Shown: positions 16,346 through 26,773 of the stretch, in pieces | Position numbering within the stretch: position 1 is the stretch's first letter | Layout: the number at the start of each line of letters is the position of its first letter | Source: Gordonia sp049847105 | Lineage (GTDB): Bacteria; Actinomycetota; Actinomycetes; Mycobacteriales; Mycobacteriaceae | NCBI RefSeq assembly: GCF_049847105.1 | Contig: NZ_JBNCNS010000002.1 | Coordinates: forward strand, 744,001 to 808,000 | Reading direction: 5' to 3' | DNA length: 64,000 nucleotides | Notes under the pieces: generated by a model | Told to the model about the DNA's origin: nothing | The model's database searches: none | The model's input: the letters and a program-made list of their open reading frames with translations, nothing else | Made by a program: the position numbers and the translations under genes

Positions 16346-17104
16346 GTGAGGTTCTATCGGGATGAGGCCGTGGTGCTTCGCCAGCACAAGCTGGGCGAGG
16401 CCGACCGCATCATCACGCTGCTCACCCAGGACCACGGCCTGGTGCGTGCCGTGGCCAAGGGCGTCCGTCGGACCCGCTCGAAGTTCGGTGCCCGGCTCGA
16501 GCCCTTCGCTCATGTCGACGTGCATCTCTATCCCGGCCGCAACCTCGACGTCGTGACCCAGGTGCACACCCTCCATGCCTTCGCCGATGCCATCGTGGCC
16601 GACTACGGCCGATACACCACGGCGTGCGCGGTGCTGGAGACCGCGGAGCGGTTGGCCGGTGAGGAGCGCGCACCGGCCGCGCAGTTGCACCGACTCACGG
16701 TCGGCGCCCTGGAGGCACTCGCCGAACACCGCCGCGCCAACCAACTCATCCTCGATGCCTACCTGCTGCGCGCGATGCACTGCGCGGGATGGATGCCGAC
16801 GCTCGACGTGTGCGCCCGCTGTACGCAGCCGGGACCACATCGGGCGTTCCATGTGGCGGCCGGTGGTGCGGTGTGCATCCACTGTCGGCCACCCGGATCG
16901 GCCACCCCGTCACCAGGGGTGCTCGACCTGATGGATGCCCTGTTCCGTGGCCAGTGGGAACACACCGCCGAGGCCACTTCGTCGATGCAGCGCCAGGCGA
17001 GCGGGCTGACCGCCGCCCACCTGCAGTGGCATCTCGAACGTCAGTTGCGAACCCTGCCGCTCATCGAACGCGAAGCACCTCATAGGCTGGTGGACACCGC
17101 GTGA
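16346..17104 (+). CDS. recO: DNA repair protein RecO
   Basis: A 252-aa recombination mediator that helps RecR load RecA onto SSB-coated single-strand DNA. The OB-fold N-terminus reads MRFYRDEAVVLRQHKLGEADRI..LLT, followed by KGVRRTRSKFGARLEPF. The C4-type zinc site is CARC near 155 and CIHC near 178. GTG 16346. Downstream uppS begins 13 bases after the stop. The recO-uppS order matches M. tuberculosis Rv2362c-Rv2361c. Confidence 0.93.
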   Translation: MRFYRDEAVVLRQHKLGEADRIITLLTQDHGLVRAVAKGVRRTRSKFGARLEPFAHVDVHLYPGRNLDVVTQVHTLHAFADAIVADYGRYTTACAVLETAERLAGEERAPAAQLHRLTVGALEALAEHRRANQLILDAYLLRAMHCAGWMPTLDVCARCTQPGPHRAFHVAAGGAVCIHCRPPGSATPSPGVLDLMDALFRGQWEHTAEATSSMQRQASGLTAAHLQWHLERQLRTLPLIEREAPHRLVDTA

Positions 17105-17117
17105 GAGGAGACGGTTG

Positions 17118-17951
17118 ATGGCGTTACGACCCGGCTCGCGATCCGGGAAACGACAGGCCGCACCGGAACCACGAGCAGACCGCACCCCCATACGCCCACC
17201 CGACCCGCACCCGAGCGGCGCGCGGCCACCACGGATTCAGCCCGAGCTGATACCGCAGCACGTGGCCCTGGTGATGGACGGCAACGGCCGCTGGGCGCAG
17301 GACCGAGGACTGCCCCGCACCGAAGGGCACAAGCAAGGCGAGGCGGTCCTGATGGACACCGTCTGCGGATGTATCGAACTCGGCGTCACCTGGCTGTCCG
17401 CGTACGCGTTCTCGACGGAGAACTGGTCGCGCAGCCCAGAAGAGGTCCGTTTCCTGATGGGCTTCAACCGTGACGTGATCCGCCGTCGGCGTGACGAGAT
17501 GCACGAGATGGGCGTCCGGGTGCGCTGGGCCGGCCGCCGACCGCGCTTGTGGCGCAGTGTGATCCGCGAACTCGAGGTTGCCGAGGAGATGACGAGGGAC
17601 AACACCGTGATGAACCTCACGATGTGCGTCAACTACGGCGGCCGCGCCGAGATCGCTGATGCGGCAAAGGAAATCGCCCGCCGTGCCGCGGCCGGTGAGA
17701 TCGATCCGGATCGGATCACCGAGGCGTCCTTCGCCCGTTATCTCGACGAGCCCGACATGCCCGACGTCGACCTCTTCCTGCGCCCGTCCGGCGAACAGCG
17801 GATCTCGAACTTCTTGCTGTGGCAGTCCGCGTACGCCGAGATGGTGTATCAGGAGAAGCTCTTTCCCGACTTCGATCGTCGTGACCTGTGGGCGGCGTGT
17901 CTCGAATACGCGTCGCGGGACCGACGATTCGGCGGCGTGATGCCGACATGA
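17118..17951 (+). CDS. uppS: Decaprenyl diphosphate synthase (UPP synthase family)
   Basis: A 277-aa cis-prenyltransferase that extends isoprenyl diphosphates to the lipid carrier of cell-wall and arabinogalactan synthesis. Motifs: HVALVMDGNGRWAQ with the catalytic Asp near residue 55, SAYAFSTENWSR, and RPSGEQRISNFLLWQSAYAE near the C-terminus. The basic, Pro-rich N-tail is typical of mycobacterial homologues. ATG 17118 follows GAGGAG by about 7 bases; the TTG just before it is not needed. The stop overlaps the next ATG. Confidence 0.95.
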   Translation: MALRPGSRSGKRQAAPEPRADRTPIRPPDPHPSGARPPRIQPELIPQHVALVMDGNGRWAQDRGLPRTEGHKQGEAVLMDTVCGCIELGVTWLSAYAFSTENWSRSPEEVRFLMGFNRDVIRRRRDEMHEMGVRVRWAGRRPRLWRSVIRELEVAEEMTRDNTVMNLTMCVNYGGRAEIADAAKEIARRAAAGEIDPDRITEASFARYLDEPDMPDVDLFLRPSGEQRISNFLLWQSAYAEMVYQEKLFPDFDRRDLWAACLEYASRDRRFGGVMPT

Positions 17952-18361
17952 GCGACGTCGCATCGGGATCCGAAGACCTTCCGACCCGGGTGGCCCGCCT
18001 CGTCGGTGAGATCGGTGACGTCGGTGACGGGGATGCGGATTCGGTGATCGTGCAGGTGGGTCCGACCCGTGCGTCGTTGCGCGTCCTGACCCTCGCGGAC
18101 GGACTCGACGTGCTCACCATGACCCAACTGGTCGCGGTCAACCTGCCGAACACGTCCGCACTCCGCGACGACGTGGAAGGCGCCGACGCCCGTCTGAGTT
18201 TCGGTGCATTGCGCAGATCCGACCCGGAGGGTGTGACCACCGATGTGCTGCAGTACTACACGTTCCCGGCCGGGACCCTCGACGACGTCCCGCTGCTGAC
18301 GGTGCTGCACATCGTGTTGTCGGCGGGAGCCGACATCGCTCGCCGTCTCTCGGGCGCCTAG
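17948..18361 (+). CDS. Small hypothetical protein downstream of uppS
   Basis: A 137-aa soluble protein of unknown function. It starts MSDVASGSEDLPTRVARLVGEIGDVG. The mix of beta-rich and acidic segments (VIVQVGPTRASLRVLTLADGLDVLTMTQLVAVNLP) is reminiscent of YbjN/chaperone-like folds, but I do not recognise a named family. It overlaps the uppS stop by four bases (ATGA), so it is coupled to uppS. It ends convergent with zur, with a GC-rich 70-base gap containing AGCGCT inverted copies that may terminate both. Confidence 0.6.
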   Translation: MSDVASGSEDLPTRVARLVGEIGDVGDGDADSVIVQVGPTRASLRVLTLADGLDVLTMTQLVAVNLPNTSALRDDVEGADARLSFGALRRSDPEGVTTDVLQYYTFPAGTLDDVPLLTVLHIVLSAGADIARRLSGA

Positions 18362-18434
18362 CCCTTCGCAGCGCTCGCCGGCCCGGCAGCGCTTGCGGGC
18401 TCGCTCCCCGTGGGTCGACAGCGGTGAACGGCAG

Positions 18435-18851
18435 TCAGTTCGCCGCCCGGCAATCGGCGCAATAGCCGAAGATCTCGACGGTGTGGTTGATGTCGGTGAA
18501 ACCGTGCCGTGCGGCCACACTCGCGGCCCACTTCTCGACGGGCTCCGCCTGCACCTCCACCGTCGTACCGCAGCGACGGCACACGAGGTGGTGATGATGT
18601 CCGGACGAGCAGTGGCGATACCGCGTCTCGCCCGAACCGTCCCACAGCACGTCGATCTGCCCGGACTGGCTCAATGCCTGCAGATTTCGGTACACGGTGG
18701 TCAGCCCGATCGACTCTCCGCGGGCCTTGAGTTGATCGTGGAGTTCCTGCGCGGAGACGAAGTCGTCACCGGCGGCGAGCGCGTCGGCGATCGCCGCTCG
18801 CTGCCTGGTCGACCGGACGCCGGTCACCGGGCGGTCCGGACCGGCGGTCAT
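18435..18851 (-). CDS. zur: Zinc uptake regulator Zur (FurB)
   Basis: A 138-aa Fur-family repressor of zinc-uptake genes. The winged helix RSTRQRAAIADALAAGDDFVSA...LTTVYRNLQALSQSG is followed by the metal-binding region with SSGHHHHLVCRRCG and the C-terminal CADC, the structural zinc Cys pairs. The ATG overlaps the smtB stop (ATGA), so smtB-zur is one unit, as in M. tuberculosis Rv2358-furB. In that species SmtB represses the pair when zinc is low, and zinc relieves it. Confidence 0.93.
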   Translation of the reverse strand: MTAGPDRPVTGVRSTRQRAAIADALAAGDDFVSAQELHDQLKARGESIGLTTVYRNLQALSQSGQIDVLWDGSGETRYRHCSSGHHHHLVCRRCGTTVEVQAEPVEKWAASVAARHGFTDINHTVEIFGYCADCRAAN

Positions 18852-19255
18852 TCGGCCACCGTGCCCGCGTCCAGGACCGTGCCCGCGTCATCGGGAATGA
18901 TCTCGGCCGCCGAGTCATCGGGGACCTCCATCGCGTGCGCCAGCGCGTCGGTGACGATGTGGGCGAGGTGGTGATCGACGAGTTCGTAGACGATCTCCCG
19001 ACCCGTCCGGTGGCCGCGCACCACACCGGCATCCTTGAGGACGCGGAGATGCTGGCTCACCAGTGGCTGGCTGACCTCCAGAGCGCCGACGATCTCGTGC
19101 ACACACTGCGGGCGTTCGCGCAGGAGCAGGACGATGGCAATGCGGGTGGGCGATGCCAGGGCCCGCAGGAGGTCGCCGGCGGCCGCGCACTCGACCGCGC
19201 CGACGACACGGCGGTCGGAGGTGGTGGCTGCGCAATCTCGATCCTGGGAGTCCAT
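18848..19255 (-). CDS. smtB: ArsR/SmtB-family zinc-responsive repressor
   Basis: A 135-aa ArsR-type winged-helix repressor. The DNA-binding helix is EVSQPLVSQHLRVLKDAGVV. Alpha-5-type metal ligands are visible as DHHLAHIVTDALAH near residues 93-106. The start GTG/ATG region carries GGAGGG seven bases before ATG 19255. First gene of the smtB-zur operon and divergent from glyS. By family and context it senses zinc; strict metal choice is inferred. Confidence 0.88.
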   Translation of the reverse strand: MDSQDRDCAATTSDRRVVGAVECAAAGDLLRALASPTRIAIVLLLRERPQCVHEIVGALEVSQPLVSQHLRVLKDAGVVRGHRTGREIVYELVDHHLAHIVTDALAHAMEVPDDSAAEIIPDDAGTVLDAGTVAE

Positions 19256-19270
19256 CGCCCTCCATACTAA

Positions 19271-19285
19271 AGGAAGTCGTTTTCA
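19271..19285. promoter_or_regulatory. Candidate SmtB/Zur operator ahead of smtB
   Basis: The 15-mer AGGAAGTCGTTTTCA is an imperfect dyad with a strong right half GTTTTCA. By my count it agrees at 11 of 15 positions with a TGAAAATCATTTTCA-type Zur box. It lies 16 bases upstream of the smtB start, next to a TAGTAT that could be the -10. The regulator that binds is an inference. Confidence 0.35.
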
Positions 19286-19485
19286 TTTGGGGTGGCGAGA
19301 GTGGACCGAGCGCGGCCCTCCGGTGCCCTCGGAGCGGCTGTGACGCCGGCGCGCACGATCGGAGAGGGGTGACGATTCCGACGACCGGCACCTCTGTGGC
19401 TACCCTGTAAGGGCTGCCGTTCTGTGTTCCGACGGAATGGCCGCGTCACCGTATCGAACCCCTAGTCGTTGGAGATCAGTTAACC

Positions 19486-20874
<1,389 letters not shown>

Positions 20875-21019
20875 TCCCTCGGTGAGGTCACCCGACCAGC
20901 GGTCGAGGTCGTTGTCGCAACGTGCGACCTGCGTATTTCTGTCATAGTTGATTGTGGAGTTGTCGCACGCCCGGGCATGGGGTCCGGAGCTGTGTGCGGC
21001 GAGGAGAGTGAGTGCAGCA

Positions 21020-21502
21020 GTGACCGTCAACGGCAAAGTCGTCCATTACGACGCGAATCGGGGCTTCGGATTTCTCGCACCGGATGCGGGCGGTGCCGAC
21101 GTCTTCCTGCACATCAACGACATCGACATCGACGAGAACGCCCTGAAGCCGGGCGCGAAGGTCGCGTTCGACATCGAGGAGACCGACCGCGGGACCAAGG
21201 CGGTCAACGTCGCGGTGACCGAGTCGGCACCGGTCGACGACGCCCCGGCGGGCCGGCCGCATCGTCGCGACAGCCACGATCACGGTCGTCCGCACGGCGG
21301 TGACCGGGACCGCGACCGGGACCGGGACCGGGACCGCTCACGCAAGCCGCGCAGTGGCGGCACACTCGACGCGGCATCGTTCACCGAAGAGGTCACCGAG
21401 TTGCTGCTCGACTCGTCCGACGACCTGACCGCCGCTCAGATCGTGGCGATCCGACAGCGCATCACCGACTTCGCGGTCGCCCGGGGATGGGTGCTTGACT
21501 AG
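21020..21502 (+). CDS. Cold-shock-domain protein with Asp-Arg repeat linker
   Basis: A ~160-aa protein. The N-terminal cold-shock domain VNGKVVHYDANRGFGFLAPD...DVFLHINDI has RNP1-like GFGFL and RNP2-like VFLHI motifs. Then comes a His/Asp/Arg-rich linker with a DRDRDRDR tract (repeat at 21301-21335), and a C-terminal helical domain EEVTELLLDSSDDLTAAQIVAIRQRI. Nucleic-acid binding is expected. GTG 21020 is preferred; GTG 21008 is also in frame, but the GAGGAG sits directly against it. The 3' end overlaps the dgt start by 8 bases. Confidence 0.75.
   Translation: MTVNGKVVHYDANRGFGFLAPDAGGADVFLHINDIDIDENALKPGAKVAFDIEETDRGTKAVNVAVTESAPVDDAPAGRPHRRDSHDHGRPHGGDRDRDRDRDRDRSRKPRSGGTLDAASFTEEVTELLLDSSDDLTAAQIVAIRQRITDFAVARGWVLD
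21301..21335 (+). repeat. GACCGG hexamer tandem repeat inside the cold-shock gene
   Basis: About six near-perfect copies of a six-base unit (GACCGG/GACCGC) encode alternating Asp-Arg. As an in-frame microsatellite it can change copy number without a frameshift. Confidence 0.85.
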
Positions 21503-22805
21503 CGCACCGCCCACCGGCCGTTCGGCCGCGATACCGCCCACGGCGGATTACCGGGACGAGGCCGTCGAACGGATCGTGCCGGAGGCGCCGAAGGTCGCGA
21601 GCCTGCCCGGAACCCGGACCGACCATCGCAGCGACTTCGCTCGCGACCGGGCCCGGGTGTTGCACTCGGCCGCCCTGCGTCGGCTGGCGGACAAGACGCA
21701 GGTCGTCGGGCCGCGTGAGGGTGACACCCCGAGGACCCGCCTGACCCACTCGCTCGAGGTGGGGCAGATCGGGCGGGGGATCGCGATCGGGCTCGGCTGC
21801 GAACCCGATCTCGTCGAACTGGCGGGACTTGCCCATGACATCGGTCATCCGCCCTACGGGCACAACGGTGAGCGGGCTCTCGACGAGGTCGCTGCGGCGA
21901 TCGGCGGTTTCGAGGGCAACGCCCAGAATCTGCGCATCCTCACGCGCCTGGAACCGAAGCTCCTCGACGAGAACGGCCGCAGTGCCGGGTTGAATCTGAC
22001 CAGGGCATCGCTCGACGCCACGTTGAAATACCCGTGGACCCGCAGCGCGCCGGGGACCAAGTTCGGTGCCTACGACGACGACGCGGACGCCCTGGACTGG
22101 ATTCGGCTCGACGCCCCGTCCGGCCGTCAGTGCGTCGAGGCCCAGGTCATGGACTGGTCCGACGACGTCGCCTACTCCGTGCATGACCTGGAGGACGGCG
22201 TGATCGCCAACCGCATCGATCTGCGCACGCTCGCCGATGCGTCCGATCAGCGGGCGCTCGCCGACATCGGGGTGAAAGAATTCGCCGGACTCGAGGCCGG
22301 TGCGCTCATCGACGCAGCGCAACGCCTGTCGCGAATGGAGATCGTCGGCCAAGCCGGTGTGTACGACGGCAGCCTGAACAGCGCCGTCGCGCTCAAACGG
22401 CTGACGAGCGAGCTCATCGGCCGGTTCGCGTCCGCGGCGATCACCGGGACGCGGGCGGCGGTGGGCGGTCGCTCGGTCGCCCGTTACGACGCCGACCTCA
22501 CGGTCTCACCGCTGGTGGCCGCCGAGGTGGCGATCCTCAAGACCCTGGCGTTGCGGTTCATCTTCTCCAACAGCCGTCACAAGGCCCATCAGCAGCGTCA
22601 GCGTGAGCGCATCCATCGGGTGGCCGGCTGGCTGACCGCGGCCGCCCCCGGCGGGCTGGACCCGATCTTCGTGCCGTCCTGGCATGAGGCCGCCGACGAT
22701 GACGCCCGTCTGCGCGTCATCGTCGATCAGATCGCCTCGATGACGGAGGGCCGACTGGAGCGCACCGACCGACAGAACTCGGGCGCGCAGGCGCATCTGG
22801 GCTGA
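21495..22805 (+). CDS. dgt: Deoxyguanosinetriphosphate triphosphohydrolase-like protein
   Basis: A 436-aa HD-domain dNTPase that splits dGTP-type nucleotides to nucleoside and triphosphate. Metal ligands: RTRLTHSLEVGQIGR (His) and the HD pair GLAHDIGHPPYGHNGE, with MDWSDDVAYSVHDLED further on. The best start is TTG 21495, with GGGGATGG a few bases upstream, overlapping the cold-shock gene by 8 bases. This implies coupled translation. dnaG follows, as in mycobacteria (Rv2344c-Rv2343c). Confidence 0.93.
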   Translation: MTSAPPTGRSAAIPPTADYRDEAVERIVPEAPKVASLPGTRTDHRSDFARDRARVLHSAALRRLADKTQVVGPREGDTPRTRLTHSLEVGQIGRGIAIGLGCEPDLVELAGLAHDIGHPPYGHNGERALDEVAAAIGGFEGNAQNLRILTRLEPKLLDENGRSAGLNLTRASLDATLKYPWTRSAPGTKFGAYDDDADALDWIRLDAPSGRQCVEAQVMDWSDDVAYSVHDLEDGVIANRIDLRTLADASDQRALADIGVKEFAGLEAGALIDAAQRLSRMEIVGQAGVYDGSLNSAVALKRLTSELIGRFASAAITGTRAAVGGRSVARYDADLTVSPLVAAEVAILKTLALRFIFSNSRHKAHQQRQRERIHRVAGWLTAAAPGGLDPIFVPSWHEAADDDARLRVIVDQIASMTEGRLERTDRQNSGAQAHLG

Positions 22806-22844
22806 CGCCGGACGTGTGGCTGCCGGTTCCCGACGTGCAGTCAC

Positions 22845-22850
22845 TACACT
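22845..22850 (+). promoter_or_regulatory. -10 element for a leaderless dnaG transcript
   Basis: TACACT (TANNNT) ends 7 bases before the dnaG GTG and no ribosome site is present. This is the classic spacing for a leaderless actinobacterial mRNA. Confidence 0.5.
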
Positions 22851-22857
22851 GGTCCGC

Positions 22858-24768
22858 GTGCCAGGCCGAATCCCCGATCGTGACATCACGGCGATCCGTG
22901 AGCAGACGAATATCGAGGAGATCGTCGGCGACTACGTGGCGTTGCGCCGAGCGGGCGCCGACAGCCTCAAGGGCCTCTGCCCGTTCCACGACGAGAAGAC
23001 GCCGTCGTTCCACGTGCGTCCCAATCATGGGCACTTCCACTGCTTCGGCTGCGGTGAGGGTGGTGATGTCTACAGCTTCCTGCAGAAGCAGGAACACGTC
23101 AGCTTTGTCGAGGCGGTGCAACAGCTCGCCGACCGGATCGGGTATCAGATCCACTTCGAGGGCGGCGGCACCACCGTGGTCCGGGATCGCGGTACCCGGG
23201 CGCGGCTCGTCGCGGCCAACGCGGCGGCCCAGCGGTTCTACGCCGAGCAACTGCAGTCGCCGGAGGCCCAGAAGGCCCGCGACTATCTGACCGAACGGGA
23301 CTTCGACGCCGCCACCGCGACCGCCTTCGGATGCGGTTACGCCCCGGCCGGCTGGGACACGATGACCAAAACCCTTCTGTCCCAGGGTTTCGAGTTCTCC
23401 GAGCTCGAAGCCGCCGGGTTGGCGAAGCAGGGGCGCAAGGGGCCGATCGATCGGTTCCACCGACGCCTGCTGTGGCCGATCCGCAACCTCGGTGGCGACA
23501 TCATCGGCTTCGGTGCCCGCAAATTGTTCGACGACGACAATCTCGGCAAGTACATGAACACGCCGGAGACCATGCTGTACAAGAAGTCTCAGGTACTCTT
23601 CGGTCTCGATCACGCGAAGAAGAACATCGCCAAGGGGCATCAGGTGGTCATCGTCGAGGGCTATACCGACGTGATGGCGATGCATCTGTCGGGGGTGACG
23701 ACCGCGGTCGCGTCGTGTGGGACGGCCTTCGGTGAGGATCACCTTGCGCTCCTGCGCCGGCTGATGATGGACGACTCGTACTTCCGCGGCGAGGTCATCT
23801 ATACCTTCGACGGTGACGAAGCCGGAAAGGCTGCTGCCCTCAAGGCTTTCGAGGGGGAGCAGAGTATCGCCGGCCAGACGTTCGTGGCGGTCGCCCCGGA
23901 CGGGATGGATCCGTGCGAACTCCGTCAGCGCAGCGGTGACCCGGCGGTCCGCGATCTGATCGCCCGGCGGGTGCCGATGTTCGAGTTCGCGATCAAGGCG
24001 TTGCTGTCCGAGCATGACCTCGACACCGCCGAGGGACGCGTGCACGCCCTGCGGGACGCCGTGCCGGTGGTCGCGCGCATCAAGGACATCGCGTTGCGGG
24101 ACGAGTACGCCCGGCAACTGGCGGGCTGGGTCGGGTGGGAAGACGTCGGCCAGGTGTTGTCCCGGGTTCGGGAGGAGGGTGCGCGACACACCCGCGCAAC
24201 CGGCCGGGGCGATCGGGTGACCTCGATGCGGCGCCAGCGCCCGGAGGCGGCCTCGGCACCCCTGACACCGCGTCCGCTGCCCACCGATCCGCGGCTGTGG
24301 CCGCAACGCGAGGCACTCAAGGCCGCACTACAGTATCCGGCGATCGCAGGCACTGTCTTCGACTCGCTACCGGTGCAGTGTTTCACCGAACCGGCCTATG
24401 CCATGATCCGGACCGCGATGATCTCACTCGGCGGCGCCGCCTCGGGCATGGGCGGAGCCGAATGGGTCGACGCGGTGCACAACTCGATCGACGACCTCCT
24501 CGTGGGACCGCTGGTCACCGAGCTCGCCGTCGAGTCGATGCCGGTGAGCGAGAACAACATCCCGCGCTACATCTCCAGCGTGATGGCACGCCTGCAAGAG
24601 GTGTGGGTCGGCGCGCAGATCGCCGATATCAAGTCCAAGCTGCGGCGGATGGCGCCGGGCGAGGACCCGGATGGCTACAACGCCGTCTTCGGTGATCTGG
24701 TGGCGCTGGAGGCCTACCGGCGCAGCCTGCTCGAGCAGGCCGTCGACCCCAGCGTCGACGTGGGCTGA
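22858..24768 (+). CDS. dnaG: DNA primase DnaG
   Basis: A 636-aa RNA-primer synthase for replication. The CHC2-type zinc-binding domain is CPFHDEKTPSFHV...FHCFGCGEGG (residues ~41-65). Next comes the primase core with the TOPRIM motif VVIVEGYTDVMA and FDGDEAGKAA near 320. The C-terminal DnaB-binding domain contains YPAIAGTVFDSLP. GTG 22858 gives VPGRIPDRDITAIRE, matching the M. tuberculosis start. A TANNNT box just upstream suggests leaderless expression in addition to any read-through from dgt. Confidence 0.96.
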   Translation: MPGRIPDRDITAIREQTNIEEIVGDYVALRRAGADSLKGLCPFHDEKTPSFHVRPNHGHFHCFGCGEGGDVYSFLQKQEHVSFVEAVQQLADRIGYQIHFEGGGTTVVRDRGTRARLVAANAAAQRFYAEQLQSPEAQKARDYLTERDFDAATATAFGCGYAPAGWDTMTKTLLSQGFEFSELEAAGLAKQGRKGPIDRFHRRLLWPIRNLGGDIIGFGARKLFDDDNLGKYMNTPETMLYKKSQVLFGLDHAKKNIAKGHQVVIVEGYTDVMAMHLSGVTTAVASCGTAFGEDHLALLRRLMMDDSYFRGEVIYTFDGDEAGKAAALKAFEGEQSIAGQTFVAVAPDGMDPCELRQRSGDPAVRDLIARRVPMFEFAIKALLSEHDLDTAEGRVHALRDAVPVVARIKDIALRDEYARQLAGWVGWEDVGQVLSRVREEGARHTRATGRGDRVTSMRRQRPEAASAPLTPRPLPTDPRLWPQREALKAALQYPAIAGTVFDSLPVQCFTEPAYAMIRTAMISLGGAASGMGGAEWVDAVHNSIDDLLVGPLVTELAVESMPVSENNIPRYISSVMARLQEVWVGAQIADIKSKLRRMAPGEDPDGYNAVFGDLVALEAYRRSLLEQAVDPSVDVG

Positions 24769-24819
24769 GGGTCGCGAGCAGCGCCCACGCCACTCGAGTC
24801 GCCCTCCCTCCCTCCATAC

Positions 24820-24847
24820 TCCGGCGATTTGGATCCGGCGATTTGGA
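24820..24847. repeat. Two tandem copies of a 14-bp unit
   Basis: TCCGGCGATTTGGA occurs twice in perfect head-to-tail copies between the convergent dnaG and cutinase-like genes. No function is apparent. Confidence 0.7.
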
Positions 24848-24933
24848 GAAGTTTGCGGGCACCTGTCCGGATCGGGGCAGGTCGATACGTCGGGATCACC
24901 TGGTGCGATCGATGCGACGGTTTCGTCCGCGTC

Positions 24934-26445
24934 TCACGAGGCCCGGGAGATGCTGTCCGAGAGCCACGTCCCGAACCAGTCGATCGCGTCACGCCCCTCG
25001 GCGTCGACGACGAGGGATCCGTAGCGCACGTGGCTGTCGGATGCGTAGAACGTGCCGGCGCTGACCGCGTCCGTGACCACCGTCGCCGGGTCGGTGATCG
25101 CGCGTTTCGCGACGATCCCGGTGACCGCGGTCGCCATGCCCCGCAGGTCTGGGGAGACCGCATCCACCTCCGCGCCGGTGCGCGGGCGAACCGTGACGAT
25201 GCTGCTGGAGAGGACAGCGAGTTCGCGGGCGACCTGCCGGACATCAGACGGTGTGGTGCCGGTGGTCGGCAAGGTTCTCGCACCGGCTCGGGTGGCCACC
25301 GCCCCCACCCCTGACCAGGTGATCTCCTGGCGCCTGCCCACCAGATCGGCGGTCCGCTGGAAGTCGACATGCGCGAGCGCGGCGGCGAGCAGCGAGGCTG
25401 CTTTGGTCAGGCCGGTCTCGTCCGGGATCAATGCCAATGTCGTGGAGACCTCGGTGAAGTCGATCATCGAGGCGAGGGTCACGAGTGGCCGGAGTCGATT
25501 GTTGAGGGTTCCGGCGAGAGCGTGGGCCGACCGTAGGTCGCCGGTCGCGACGTCGCGCGGGAGCGCGGTCAGCCCATCGATGATGCCCGGGATGTCGACG
25601 GACGCGAGGACCGTCGTCGCGGTGGCCGCTTTCTTCACCGCGGCCTCCGCGTCGGCCGGCGTCTTGCCCAGCACCGTGCCGAGCTGGCCGAGTAGCGGGT
25701 TCTGGGCCTTGTCGATGGAGCAGTAGAGGTCGTCGGGGGCGCAGATGGCCGAGACCCGCCCCATCAGGCTGCCCATGCCCGCCGGGCGTGGATCGGCGAT
25801 CCCGATCCCGTCTTCGCGCGGACCGACGACGGTTTCACCCGCGGTGCCTGCGCGTGGGTCTGCCAACAAGGCGACGGCGAGCACGGCACCGGCGGCAATG
25901 GGACCGAGCTCATTCCCGATCGCCGAGGCGAGATCGCCCGCCGCGTCGGCGCCCTGGCTGTAGCCGGTGATCGTGAACCTGGCGCCGGGATGCTGTGACG
26001 CGTAGTCCCGTAAGACCGTGCCGGCATTCTCGAGTGCGGTCGCCTTGCTGGTGCCATAGCTCTCGCCGTTGTCGAAGGCCCGCGCGACATACGGCAGGAA
26101 GTAGACGACCGCGGAATCGCCATGGTCGTGGCGAAGGCGGTCGGCGATGGGTTTCAGCGCCCCGATGGGCGTCGACGGATCCGCCGATTCACTCGTCTCC
26201 CACGTGCCCGGGATGAACAGGTTGAACGTCGCGCCGGACTCGGTGGGAAACGAGTCGGCGACGGCGGTCGCCGCAGGCGTCAGCGCGATGGCCACGGTCA
26301 CCCCGACCGTACCGATCGCCATCGCGGCGGGATGCTCCAGCAACCGACGACGGCCGGACGGCAGGCGGCCGGGCGTGGACGCGGTGTACTCACCGGACAG
26401 CGGAGAGGACAATTGGTTTCGGTTCGAGGAGTGGATACGTGACAT
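24934..26445 (-). CDS. Secreted cutinase/PE-PPE-type serine hydrolase
   Basis: A 503-aa exported alpha/beta hydrolase. The N-terminal ~60 residues include the membrane/signal segment MAIGTVGVTVAIALTPAATAVA. The cutinase/PE-PPE core starts NLFIPGTWETSE and has the nucleophile motif TGYSQGAD near 175. Likely acid and base are in APDDLYC (about 268) and the late SHVRYG. A ~200-residue helical insert (about 280-440) separates these parts. The substrate is probably a lipid ester at the cell surface. ATG 26445 lacks a strong ribosome site, so the start is the least certain part. Upstream is the long non-coding stretch. Confidence 0.75.
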   Translation of the reverse strand: MSRIHSSNRNQLSSPLSGEYTASTPGRLPSGRRRLLEHPAAMAIGTVGVTVAIALTPAATAVADSFPTESGATFNLFIPGTWETSESADPSTPIGALKPIADRLRHDHGDSAVVYFLPYVARAFDNGESYGTSKATALENAGTVLRDYASQHPGARFTITGYSQGADAAGDLASAIGNELGPIAAGAVLAVALLADPRAGTAGETVVGPREDGIGIADPRPAGMGSLMGRVSAICAPDDLYCSIDKAQNPLLGQLGTVLGKTPADAEAAVKKAATATTVLASVDIPGIIDGLTALPRDVATGDLRSAHALAGTLNNRLRPLVTLASMIDFTEVSTTLALIPDETGLTKAASLLAAALAHVDFQRTADLVGRRQEITWSGVGAVATRAGARTLPTTGTTPSDVRQVARELAVLSSSIVTVRPRTGAEVDAVSPDLRGMATAVTGIVAKRAITDPATVVTDAVSAGTFYASDSHVRYGSLVVDAEGRDAIDWFGTWLSDSISRAS

Positions 26446-26746
26446 CGGGGGCACCGCCGGGGTGTGGGGAACGGATGCTCTGTGGGTGGCGATGAGCGGG
26501 CGCTGCGTCGAAATCACGTCGAGATGATGTCGAGACGATACCGCGATGTGCTGCGCCCGAGGTGAGAATTCATCCCATTGGCCGAGTCGCGGTCCGGTTG
26601 TGCCGGTTGCCAAGTCGAACGAACGTTCCCGGCGGCTCCCAACTGGTGTGGTATTTGACTGCAGTACAGCTGCATTCACGGTACGAGTGGTACCTCGTGA
26701 GGCGCCTATGCATGTTGAGTATGCTGCCGCGAGCGACCGAACGATC

Positions 26747-26773
26747 GCTAACCCTGGGGTCGCTTCGGTTAGC
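26747..26773. other. Inverted repeat hairpin GCTAACC/GGTTAGC
   Basis: Perfect 7-bp arms with a 13-base loop. The right arm runs into the first copy of the GTTAG...GCGAACTAT repeat. Confidence 0.6.

Noticed and set aside
14858..16882. A 674-codon minus-strand frame opposite the Pip-like gene and recO
   Set aside because: Shadow frame crossing two real genes, with no motif.
19371..19485. T-box riboswitch ahead of glyS
   Set aside because: No T-box core sequence or specifier stem could be recognised in the short leader.
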